5,344 bases of DNA from Ignavibacteriales bacterium (GTDB lineage: Bacteria; Bacteroidota; Ignavibacteria; Ignavibacteriales; Melioribacteraceae), in contig JAGVBL010000353.1 in assembly GCA_020059785.1 (NCBI GenBank), positions 1 through 5,344 of the forward strand, written 5' to 3'. Both the position numbers and the translations under genes were made by a program. The notes below the pieces were generated by a model, which ran no database searches, was not told where the DNA came from, and saw only the letters and a list, made by a program, of their open reading frames with translations. Below are positions 1 through 5,344 of the stretch, piece after piece; the first letter of the stretch is position 1, and each line of letters starts with the position of its first letter.

Positions 1-96
1 CTCATCCGGATTTATTAATCTTTCAATCTGCGGAAGAATCTGCTGATAAATCTCCTCATCGGAACTATTTTTATTTATCTTAATGTTTTCTGACAT
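1..96 (-). CDS. N-terminal fragment of a possible GAF-type free methionine-(R)-sulfoxide reductase
   Basis: Only the first 32 codons are in the window; the gene continues past the left edge. The ATG lies at 96-94 on the minus strand. The visible peptide is hydrophilic: a polar leader of about 14 residues, then EIYQQILPQIERLINPDE. This helix, with the pattern YxxxLPQIxxLI, is what I recall from the start of GAF-domain free methionine-(R)-sulfoxide reductases, which reduce the R-sulfoxide of free methionine in the cytoplasm. None of the catalytic cysteines or the GAF core is visible, so the assignment is tentative and another GAF-domain or unrelated protein is possible. The gene lies 39 nt downstream of the lon stop on the same strand, with no promoter or terminator visible between them, so co-transcription with lon is likely. 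No Shine-Dalgarno sequence precedes the ATG. That an open frame with a start exists here is fairly sure; the product is not. Confidence 0.5.
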   Translation of the reverse strand, partial: MSENIKINKNSSDEEIYQQILPQIERLINPDE

Positions 97-135
97 ATAT
101 CTGTAATAAAATCTGAATTGCTGATTTAATTTTCG

Positions 136-2589
136 TTATTTCTTTTTGCTATTTGTTTGTTTCTTGAATTTTGGTTTTTGGTTATTCTTGGTACTAGTTC
201 GTTTATTCTTTGTGTCGAAAACATAAGGCAATGCTTCATTTATATTGCTTACAGGAATTATTTTCAATCCTTGTTTTACTTCGTTCTTAATTTCCGATAA
301 ATCTTTTTCATTTTCTTTTGGAATTAGAACGGTTTTAATTCCGCTTCTTTGAGCAGCTAAAAGTTTTTCATTCAATCCGCCAATAGCAATTATTTTACCT
401 CTAAGAGTAATTTCGCCGGTCATAGCAACATCATTTCTTGCTGGTTTTCCGCTGAATGCAGAATACATTGCCATAGCCATTGTTATTCCAGCCGAAGGTC
501 CGTCTTTTGGAATAGCACCTTCGGGCAAGTGAATGTGAATTTCCTTCCCCTTTGTGAAGTGAGACTCAAGTCCGAAATCCTTTGCATTGGAACGCAAGTA
601 ACTTAAAGCCGCCTGTGCAGATTCCTTCATAACATTACCGAGCTGACCGGTTAAAGTAAGCTTCTCTGAGCCGGTCATTACAGTAGCATCCACCTGAAGG
701 ATATCACCGCCTACACTCGTCCATGCTAATCCTGTTACACTTCCCACACGAAGTTCTTTTTCAGCTTTTTGTGTTCTGAATTTAGAAACGCCTAAAAATT
801 TCTCAACAACATTTTCATCTAAAAGAAACTTTTTACCGGTTCTTTTCTTTTTACCGTTGGATGAATTTAACAAAATAATTTCGCGTGCTGTTTTTCTGAG
901 CACTGAAGCAATTTCCCGTTCCAGGTTTCTTACACCGGCTTCACGTGTGTAACCAGTGATTATTTTTTTTATAGCTTCATCTCTGAATTCTACTTTGTAT
1001 TTATCTAGTCCGTGTGCAGTAATCTGTTTTGGAATTATGTGTCTTTTAGCAATCTCAATTTTCTCAAACTCCAGGTAACCGGGTAATTCAATTATCTCCA
1101 TTCTATCCTGAAGAGGTAATGGAATGTTATACCTTACATTGGCAGTTGTAATAAACATAACCTGCGAAAGGTCGTAATCTATATCGAGATAGTGGTCGTT
1201 GAAAGTATGGTTCTGTTCCGGATCAAGAACCTCTAGCATTGCAGAAGAAGGATCGCCTCTGAAATCCATACTCATTTTATCAATTTCGTCGAGAAGCATA
1301 ATCGGGTTAATTGTTTTAGCACGTTTCATAGATTGAATTATCTTACCGGGCATTGAACCAATGTAAGTTCTTCTATGACCCCGTATTTCAGCTTCGTCGC
1401 GAACACCGCCTAATGAAATTCTCACAAAGTTTCTGCCAAGTGCGCGTGCAATCGATTTACCAAGAGAAGTTTTACCAACACCGGGAGGTCCAACAAAACA
1501 TAATATTTGTCCACGCATATTTTTTACAAGGTTAAGGACGGCTATATGTTCAACTATTCTTTCTTTCGGTTTATCAAGTCCGAAATGATCTTCATCAAGA
1601 ATTTTACGGACGTTTTTTACATCAAGGTTGTCGGCAGTTTTTTTATGCCATGGAACATCAATCATCCAATCGAGATAATTTCTGATTACAGTTGCCTCGG
1701 GAGAACTGGGTGGAGTTTTTTTAAGCTTGTTCAATTCTTCAATTGCTTTTTCCTGAACTGCTTTTGGCATTTTAGCTTTTAAAATCTGCGCTTTAATTTT
1801 AGAAAATTCCGGTGAAGATTCTTCTTCATCGCCAAGTTCGTCCTGAAGAATTCTTATCTGTTCTTGAATTATAAACTTGCGCTGTGTCTTGGTAATATTT
1901 TCCTGAACTTTGTTTTCAATTTCTTTTTCGATGCGTAGAATTTCTATTTCGGATGTGAGTATTTTTATTATTTCGTAGAGCTGTTCCTTAATTGAAAAAT
2001 GCTGAAGGATTGTCTGTTTCACTTCTATAGTTTGATTGATATTTGCAGCGGCATAAAACAGTTTGCGGTCAGGTTCTTCAATACTTTCGAATGAATTAAT
2101 TGCTTCGGGCGGAATTGATTTATTAATCTTTACATATTCTTTAAATAGATTAGACATCTGCCTGATTAAAGCGTTAAGTTCTCTCTGGTCTTCATGTCTC
2201 GGTTCAATAACTTCAATTTCTGCTTCAAAGAAATTTGTTCTATCTGTAAATTCAATTATCCTTCCCTGAATAATTCCATCTACCAGAATTTTCAACAATC
2301 CGTTTGGAAGTTTAAGAATCTGTATAATTTTAGCAATTGTTCCTTCTCTAAAAATATCCTCTTTAGAAGGTCCCTCAATATTCGGTTTCTTTTGTGCGGC
2401 AAGAAAAATAAACTTGGAATTATCCAGAGCATAATTAGCAGCATTAATAGATTGCTCTCTACCAACGAGTACTGGAAATATCATATATGGAAATATTACA
2501 TTGTCTCTAAGCGGAAGGACCGGAAGAATTTTGGGTATATCTTCTATTACTGAATACTCTTTTGATCCTGTTTTAACATCATCGCTCAT
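136..2589 (-). CDS. lon: ATP-dependent protease Lon (LonA type), complete
   Basis: Cytoplasmic AAA+ serine protease that unfolds and degrades misfolded and selected regulatory proteins. At 817 aa it has normal LonA length. The N-terminal substrate-binding domain starts near residue 21 (LPVLPLRDNVIFPYM) and runs to about 215, followed by a coiled-coil-like helical stretch (about 215-255). The ATPase has Walker A GPPGVGKT (367-374), Walker B IMLLDEID (430-437), sensor-1 Asn484 in TTAN, a likely arginine finger Arg496 and sensor-2 Arg554 in GVRNLER. The protease domain carries PKDGPSAG with catalytic Ser699, and GGLNEKLLAA with catalytic Lys742; their 43-residue spacing equals that of E. coli Ser679/Lys722. 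All key residues are present, so the enzyme should be active. Unusually, it ends in a 25-residue tail (793-817) with 10 Lys and 1 Arg. The ATG at 2589 is preceded by GGAG and a good promoter. The stop is TAA (138-136). A short gene follows in the same direction. Confidence 0.98.
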   Translation of the reverse strand: MSDDVKTGSKEYSVIEDIPKILPVLPLRDNVIFPYMIFPVLVGREQSINAANYALDNSKFIFLAAQKKPNIEGPSKEDIFREGTIAKIIQILKLPNGLLKILVDGIIQGRIIEFTDRTNFFEAEIEVIEPRHEDQRELNALIRQMSNLFKEYVKINKSIPPEAINSFESIEEPDRKLFYAAANINQTIEVKQTILQHFSIKEQLYEIIKILTSEIEILRIEKEIENKVQENITKTQRKFIIQEQIRILQDELGDEEESSPEFSKIKAQILKAKMPKAVQEKAIEELNKLKKTPPSSPEATVIRNYLDWMIDVPWHKKTADNLDVKNVRKILDEDHFGLDKPKERIVEHIAVLNLVKNMRGQILCFVGPPGVGKTSLGKSIARALGRNFVRISLGGVRDEAEIRGHRRTYIGSMPGKIIQSMKRAKTINPIMLLDEIDKMSMDFRGDPSSAMLEVLDPEQNHTFNDHYLDIDYDLSQVMFITTANVRYNIPLPLQDRMEIIELPGYLEFEKIEIAKRHIIPKQITAHGLDKYKVEFRDEAIKKIITGYTREAGVRNLEREIASVLRKTAREIILLNSSNGKKKRTGKKFLLDENVVEKFLGVSKFRTQKAEKELRVGSVTGLAWTSVGGDILQVDATVMTGSEKLTLTGQLGNVMKESAQAALSYLRSNAKDFGLESHFTKGKEIHIHLPEGAIPKDGPSAGITMAMAMYSAFSGKPARNDVAMTGEITLRGKIIAIGGLNEKLLAAQRSGIKTVLIPKENEKDLSEIKNEVKQGLKIIPVSNINEALPYVFDTKNKRTSTKNNQKPKFKKQTNSKKK

Positions 2590-2599
2590 TGTCTTTTAT

Positions 2600-2603
2600 C
2601 TCC
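2600..2603 (-). promoter_or_regulatory. Possible Shine-Dalgarno of lon
   Basis: Minus-strand GGAG, 10 nt before the lon ATG at 2589. The match is short and the spacing slightly long, so it is a modest signal. It still supports the chosen start over the in-frame alternatives inside the gene. The GGAG is part of an ATGGAG word whose ATG (2605-2603) opens a tiny out-of-frame reading frame overlapping the lon start. Confidence 0.45.
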
Positions 2604-2621
2604 ATTGCGTAGTTTTGATTG

Positions 2622-2652
2622 CAAAGATACCAAAATTGGATTGGGCTATCAA
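2622..2652 (-). promoter_or_regulatory. lon promoter, Bacteroidota-type (TTG-N20-TATCTTTG)
   Basis: On the minus strand the -33 element TTG lies at 2652-2650 and the -7 element TATCTTTG at 2629-2622, separated by exactly 20 nt. This matches the TTTG / TAnnTTTG consensus of the primary sigma factor of Bacteroidota. Transcription should start about 4-7 nt further on, near 2615-2618, giving a leader of roughly 26-29 nt before the lon ATG. I saw no CIRCE (HrcA) operator, TTAGCACTC-N9-GAGTGCTAA, around it, so heat-shock control through HrcA is not supported. The hexamer repeat at 2683-2736 begins about 30 bp upstream of the -33 element and is placed where an activator or repressor could act. Confidence 0.72.
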
Positions 2653-2682
2653 GAAAGGTATTCTTACTCTTTAATTGATCTC

Positions 2683-2736
2683 TTGATCATTATCCTGATC
2701 TTGATCAAGATCAAGAGCATGAGTAGGATCAAGATT
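2683..2736. repeat. Degenerate hexamer tandem repeat (NNGATC)n with nested palindromes
   Basis: Read in steps of six from 2683, the units are TTGATC, ATTATC, CTGATC, TTGATC, AAGATC, AAGAGC, ATGAGT, AGGATC and AAGATT. Five of nine units contain GATC, all in the same register (2685, 2697, 2703, 2709, 2727); a sixth GATC at 2677 lies just outside and out of register. Inside is a perfect 18-bp palindrome at 2696-2713, able to form a 7-bp stem with a GATC loop. There is also a 9-bp inverted repeat, CTCTTGATC at 2680-2688 against GATCAAGAG at 2709-2717. A wider pair is CTTGATC 2682-2688 / GATCAAG 2727-2733. The repeat lies between the divergent lon and phosphatase promoters. Function is unknown: a protein-binding cluster, a methylation target or a decayed microsatellite are all possible. 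The sequence pattern itself is certain. Confidence 0.8.
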
Positions 2737-2796
2737 GTAAATAGTGAAGGGGAAATAGGCATTGATAGTGAATCAAACGAAAGGGAAGAATTTATT

Positions 2797-2804
2797 TATA
2801 TTTG
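2797..2804 (+). promoter_or_regulatory. -7 promoter element for the inositol monophosphatase-family gene
   Basis: TATATTTG matches TAnnTTTG and is followed by C, as in the lon and cmk promoters. No TTG is present 17-23 nt upstream, so the -33 element is missing or degenerate and the promoter may be weak or activator-dependent. The expected start of transcription is about 2808-2811, which leaves a leader of about 18-21 nt before the ATG at 2829 and includes the GGAG at 2819-2822. Confidence 0.5.
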
Positions 2805-2818
2805 CTTCCTAAATTCAT

Positions 2819-2822
2819 GGAG
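2819..2822 (+). promoter_or_regulatory. Shine-Dalgarno that selects the phosphatase start
   Basis: GGAG lies 6 nt before the ATG at 2829, a good spacing. It overlaps the competing in-frame ATG at 2817-2819, and a further in-frame TTG at 2802 lies inside the -7 promoter element, so 2829 is the best-supported start. Confidence 0.55.
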
Positions 2823-2828
2823 ATTAGC

Positions 2829-3593
2829 ATGATTGATAAAGTTATTCAAATTACTAGGGAAGCCGGGGAAATTGTAAGGGAAGGATTCGGCAAGAATTTT
2901 TCTATTGAAACTAAAGGAAGTCTTACAAACTTAGTAACAGAGTACGATAAGAAATCGGAATCGACTATTATAGATTTTATAAAAAAAGAATTTCCTTCGC
3001 ATTCGGTACTTGCTGAAGAAAGCGGTAATCATGATTACGGATCAAAGTATTTATGGGTAATAGATCCACTTGACGGTACTACAAACTTTGCACATGGATT
3101 ACCTATTTTTTCAATTTCTATTGGAGTGCAGAAAGATGGTAAAACAATTTATGGTGTAATTTACGATGTTATGCGCGATGCAATCTATACATCAGAACTT
3201 GGAAGCGGTTCATTTTGTAATGGAAGAAAACTTAGTGTCAGCCAGAATGCCGATATTAGAAAATCCGTTCTTGTAACCGGATTTCCATATAACATTGCAG
3301 AAAATCCAAACCATGCATTTGAACATTTTATTGCATTCCTTAAACATGCAAGAGCAGTCCGACGCCTCGGGTCTGCTGCAATCGATTTTTGTTACACCGC
3401 CGAAGGTGTATTCGATGGATTCTGGGAAGTTTTTCTTAATCCATGGGATATGTGTGCTGGTAAACTTATAGTTGAAGAAGCCGGCGGTCTGGTAACCGAT
3501 TTTAATGGAAATGAGATTAATATTTTCTCAAAGCAGATTCTGGCTACCAATAATATTATTCATAATGAAATGATATCGATACTTAACGAATGA
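2829..3593 (+). CDS. Inositol monophosphatase family protein (SuhB-like)
   Basis: Mg2+-dependent, lithium-sensitive-type sugar or inositol phosphatase of the IMPase fold, cytoplasmic, 254 aa, a usual length. Metal-site residues are all visible: Asp40 in TEYD, Glu63 in LAEES, motif A DPLDGTTNF (79-87) with Asp79 and Asp82, and motif B PWDMCAG (205-211) with Asp207; the distal GG of EEAGG (216-220) follows. An active phosphatase is therefore expected. Family members hydrolyse inositol-1-phosphate, but relatives act on histidinol phosphate, PAP or fructose-1,6-bisphosphate, and the substrate cannot be fixed from sequence alone. E. coli SuhB also acts in rRNA antitermination; I see nothing that tests this here. 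The start at 2829 is chosen from GGAG 6 nt upstream; an ATG at 2817 would add four residues. The gene diverges from lon and is followed after 119 nt by cmk, with no clear terminator between them, so readthrough is possible. Confidence 0.93.
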   Translation: MIDKVIQITREAGEIVREGFGKNFSIETKGSLTNLVTEYDKKSESTIIDFIKKEFPSHSVLAEESGNHDYGSKYLWVIDPLDGTTNFAHGLPIFSISIGVQKDGKTIYGVIYDVMRDAIYTSELGSGSFCNGRKLSVSQNADIRKSVLVTGFPYNIAENPNHAFEHFIAFLKHARAVRRLGSAAIDFCYTAEGVFDGFWEVFLNPWDMCAGKLIVEEAGGLVTDFNGNEINIFSKQILATNNIIHNEMISILNE

Positions 3594-3673
3594 AATCCGC
3601 TTTATTTCCCGCAATTCATTAAAAACTGACAAAAATTAAGGCAATTAAATCCACATAAAAGGACAATTTTTAA

Positions 3674-3705
3674 TTTGCAGCCCCCACTTTATTTTGATAT
3701 TTTTG
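3674..3705 (+). promoter_or_regulatory. cmk promoter, Bacteroidota-type (TTTG-N20-TATTTTTG)
   Basis: A -33 element TTTG at 3674-3677 and a -7 element TATTTTTG at 3698-3705 are separated by exactly 20 nt, a full match to the Bacteroidota consensus and the best promoter in the window. The predicted transcription start, 4-7 nt after the -7 element (about 3709-3712), falls on or just before the cmk ATG at 3713. The mRNA would therefore be leaderless or nearly so. The rest of the 119-bp gap (3594-3673) shows no convincing hairpin-plus-T terminator. Confidence 0.75.
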
Positions 3706-3712
3706 CAAGCCA

Positions 3713-4408
3713 ATGTCGAAGAAAATTATTATTGCCATAGACGGTCCGGCCGGTTCAGGTAAATCCACTGCTGCAAAGAACTTAGCTAGAAAATTGGGCT
3801 TTACTTATTTGGATACCGGTGCGATGTATAGAGCTATAACATTCTTAGCTATTCAAAATGGAATAGTTGATGATGTTGCTGCTGTTATTGAAATGACAAA
3901 AAATGTTTCTTTGAAATTGAAATACGAAAACGGTTTAACAAGAGTTTTTGTAAATAACGAAGAAGTAACAGAGCAGATAAGAAGTTTTGATGTTAGTTCC
4001 AAAGTAAGTGAAATAAGTACCATTCCAGAAGTAAGAATGGAAATGGTAAAAATTCAGAAAAGAATTGGTGAAGAAGAAAATCTTGTTGCAGAAGGGCGCG
4101 ATGTTACTACTGTAGTATTTCCTGATGCTGATGTTAAGTTTTATATTACTGCATCAATTGATGAACGCGCAAAAAGAAGATTAAGAGATTTTAAAAATAG
4201 TAATGTTGATATCTCTTTTGATGAAGTAAAAGCAAATTTAGAAAAACGGGATAAGATTGATAGTAGTAGGGAAGTTTCCCCTTTAAGAAAATCGGAAGAT
4301 GCTATTGAATTTGATAACACCGGATTAACACCGGAAGAAGATCTTGAATATTTGTACAAGAAGGTAAAAGAAATTTTAGCCATCAAAAAACAACTTATGT
4401 TAAACTAA
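3713..4408 (+). CDS. cmk: Cytidylate kinase (CMP/dCMP kinase)
   Basis: Transfers the gamma-phosphate of ATP to CMP and dCMP, making CDP and dCDP for nucleotide salvage and DNA or lipid precursor supply; soluble, cytoplasmic. The 231-aa length is typical of the bacterial type. P-loop GPAGSGKST is at residues 11-19, after the usual short strand KKIIIAID. The CMP-binding segment DTGAMYR is at 34-40 with Arg40. The GRD motif is at 128-130, followed by VVFPDAD. The lid region ERAKRRLRDF is at 151-160 and the arginine-containing segment DSSREVSPL at 183-191. All expected motifs are present. The start at 3713 gives the normal N-terminus, and no in-frame start further upstream is needed. There is no Shine-Dalgarno, consistent with a leaderless message. 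The stop is TAA. rpsA begins 65 nt later, the widely conserved cmk-rpsA order also seen in E. coli. Confidence 0.97.
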   Translation: MSKKIIIAIDGPAGSGKSTAAKNLARKLGFTYLDTGAMYRAITFLAIQNGIVDDVAAVIEMTKNVSLKLKYENGLTRVFVNNEEVTEQIRSFDVSSKVSEISTIPEVRMEMVKIQKRIGEEENLVAEGRDVTTVVFPDADVKFYITASIDERAKRRLRDFKNSNVDISFDEVKANLEKRDKIDSSREVSPLRKSEDAIEFDNTGLTPEEDLEYLYKKVKEILAIKKQLMLN

Positions 4409-4441
4409 AACGTAACACTGCTTTCATCTTTTATTGATGGC
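4379..4441 (+). other. Inverted repeat bridging the cmk stop and the rpsA leader
   Basis: GCCATCAA at 4379-4386, in the last codons of cmk, is perfectly complementary to TTGATGGC at 4434-4441. After one mismatch a further 3 bp (AAA/TTT) can pair, and the loop is about 40 nt. In a cmk-rpsA transcript this could form a long-range stem ending 22 nt before the rpsA Shine-Dalgarno. It has no following T-run, so it does not look like an intrinsic terminator. It may be chance. Confidence 0.3.
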
Positions 4442-4463
4442 ATAAAAGAATGATGCAGATTGT

Positions 4464-4469
4464 AGGAGG
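4464..4469 (+). promoter_or_regulatory. Strong Shine-Dalgarno of rpsA
   Basis: AGGAGG, within TAGGAGGA, lies 4 nt before the ATG at 4474. It is the strongest ribosome binding site in the window. It decides the start in favour of 4474 over two in-frame ATGs at 4450 and 4453, which would add MMQIVGGL. Confidence 0.85.
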
Positions 4470-4473
4470 ACTA

Positions 4474-5344
4474 ATGTCCGAATTAGAAAAAGATACTATT
4501 AAGAAAGTATCTGACCCCGGTAAATTTATCAATGTTGATGAATACTCACCGGAAGAATTACAATCATTATCAAAACTTTATTCGGAATCATTTCGCGATA
4601 TTAAAGAAGGCGAAATCATTTCCGGTACAATTGTCGGTATCAGCGGCGAAAACGTTGTTGTTGATGTCGGCTTCAAATCAGACGGAACAATTTCAAAATC
4701 TGAATTCAATGCTACGGAAGAAATCAAGATCGGTAATAAAATTGATATTGTTATCGAGAGCGTTGAAGATGAAGAAGGTAATCTTGTATTAAGTAAGAAA
4801 CGTGCTGACTTCCTTAAGATCTGGGGAAGAGTAATGGATGCTTACGACAATGAAAAAGTTATTCCAGGCAAAATTCTTAAGAGAATTAAAGGCGGAATGG
4901 TTGTTGACTTATTAGGAATAGAAGCATTCCTACCTGGTTCGCAGATCGATATTAGACCGGTCAGAGATTTTGATGCTTTTGTCGGTCAAACTATGGATTT
5001 CAAAATTGTTAAGGTTAATATTCCTACAGAGAACATTGTTGTATCTCATAAGGTATTGATAGAAGAAACAATTTCAGATCAAAGAAAAGAGATTCTCGAA
5101 AAACTAGAAAAAGGTCAGATACTCGAAGGTATTGTTAAAGCTATTACAGACTTTGGTGTGTTCGTAGATCTTGGCGGAGTTGACGGATTAATTCACATTA
5201 CCGACTTAAGCTGGGGCAGAATTAATCATCCAAGCGAAGTAGTTAAACTTGATGAGAAAATTAAAGTTGTAGTTACTGATTTCGATAAAGAGAAGAAGAG
5301 AATTTCGCTTAGCTTGAAACAATTGCTACCTCATCCATGGGAAA
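4474..5344 (+). CDS. rpsA: 30S ribosomal protein S1, N-terminal part
   Basis: The first 290 codons are visible; the frame is open at the right edge, so the gene is cut by the window, not broken. Ribosomal protein S1 binds the 30S subunit and unfolds and captures mRNA for initiation. After an acidic leader of about 42 residues there are three S1 (OB-fold) domains: about 43-108, 126-194 and 212-282. The third carries the signature FGVFVDLGGVDGLIHITDLSW (split as FGVFVDLGG 227-235 and VDGLIHITDLSW 236-247), then HPSEVV and ISLSLKQL, very close to the E. coli third domain. Complete family members usually have four to six domains, so roughly half is present. No TAnnTTTG promoter is visible in the 65-nt gap after cmk, so expression is probably by readthrough from the cmk promoter, with separate translation initiation at the strong Shine-Dalgarno. 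Confidence 0.97.
   Translation, partial: MSELEKDTIKKVSDPGKFINVDEYSPEELQSLSKLYSESFRDIKEGEIISGTIVGISGENVVVDVGFKSDGTISKSEFNATEEIKIGNKIDIVIESVEDEEGNLVLSKKRADFLKIWGRVMDAYDNEKVIPGKILKRIKGGMVVDLLGIEAFLPGSQIDIRPVRDFDAFVGQTMDFKIVKVNIPTENIVVSHKVLIEETISDQRKEILEKLEKGQILEGIVKAITDFGVFVDLGGVDGLIHITDLSWGRINHPSEVVKLDEKIKVVVTDFDKEKKRISLSLKQLLPHPWE

Noticed and set aside
1353..2553. Four plus-strand open frames opposite lon
   Set aside because: They are antisense to a clearly intact, fully motif-bearing lon gene, have biased Phe/Cys/Ser-rich composition, and have no start signals.
2802..2828. Upstream starts for the phosphatase (TTG at 2802, ATG at 2817)
   Set aside because: The TTG lies within the -7 promoter element and would not be transcribed as a start. 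The ATG at 2817 would leave almost no leader and overlaps the GGAG that serves the ATG at 2829.
2590..2828. CIRCE/HrcA heat-shock operator near lon
   Set aside because: Looked for TTAGCACTC-N9-GAGTGCTAA and found no match; the inverted repeats present are of the GATC type.
2605..2832. Plus-strand open frame of 75 codons in the lon-phosphatase gap
   Set aside because: It runs through the lon promoter, the hexamer repeat and the phosphatase start. Its hydrophobic run (LIDLLIIILILIKIK) is simply a translation of the GATC-rich repeat. It has no ribosome binding site or recognisable family.
3594..3697. Possible terminator after the phosphatase gene
   Set aside because: Only a 5-bp GAAAT/ATTTC pairing (3592-3608) without GC-rich stem or T-run is present; it is not a convincing intrinsic terminator.
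4141..4386. Minus-strand open frame opposite the 3' half of cmk
   Set aside because: Antisense shadow of an intact cmk; serine/leucine-rich peptide without family resemblance or start signal.
4532..4792. Plus-strand open frame of 86 codons inside rpsA
   Set aside because: It is in a different frame from the clear S1-domain reading frame, which is open throughout the same stretch.
1..5344. Mobile element, CRISPR array, tRNA/rRNA, toxin-antitoxin or defence locus
   Set aside because: No transposase, integrase, terminal repeats, spaced direct repeats or structured RNA gene could be recognised; nearly all of the sequence is accounted for by housekeeping genes.

Overview
The window is an AT-rich, gene-dense piece of bacterial chromosome. 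It carries five protein-coding genes in two divergent blocks. Three upstream regions contain the primary-sigma -7 element TAnnTTTG, each followed by C, and two of them have a TTG/TTTG element exactly 20 nt upstream. This promoter type is known from Bacteroidota and relatives. Together with the AT-rich composition and the protein sequences, it suggests a member of the Bacteroidota / Chlorobiota / Ignavibacteriota group. Ignavibacteria is my best guess, not a proven assignment.

Left block, minus strand: a complete lon gene (ATP-dependent protease, 817 aa) is followed 39 nt later by the first 32 codons of a second gene that runs off the left edge. Its N-terminus resembles the GAF-type free methionine-(R)-sulfoxide reductase family, but only weakly because so little is visible. 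If that is right, the two genes form a protein-damage or stress pair. No terminator or promoter is visible between them.

The divergent intergenic region (about 240 bp) holds a well-formed lon promoter, a -7 element for the rightward gene, and between them a degenerate hexamer repeat (NNGATC)n. The repeat contains an 18-bp perfect palindrome and, with its left flank, six GATC sites in 54 bp. It is the least explained piece of sequence here.

Right block, plus strand: an inositol-monophosphatase-family phosphatase, cytidylate kinase (cmk), and the first 290 codons of ribosomal protein S1 (rpsA, cut by the right edge). cmk followed by rpsA is a widely conserved bacterial gene order. cmk has its own strong promoter placed so close to the ATG that its message should be leaderless or nearly so. 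rpsA has no recognisable promoter of its own but has a strong AGGAGG Shine-Dalgarno sequence, which suggests transcription from cmk with independent translation initiation.

Overall this is housekeeping DNA. I see no mobile element, CRISPR array, RNA gene or defence system, and I found no new biological system. The interesting points are regulatory: the GATC-rich hexamer repeat, the near-leaderless cmk, the contrast in translation signals between neighbouring genes, and a lysine-rich tail on Lon.
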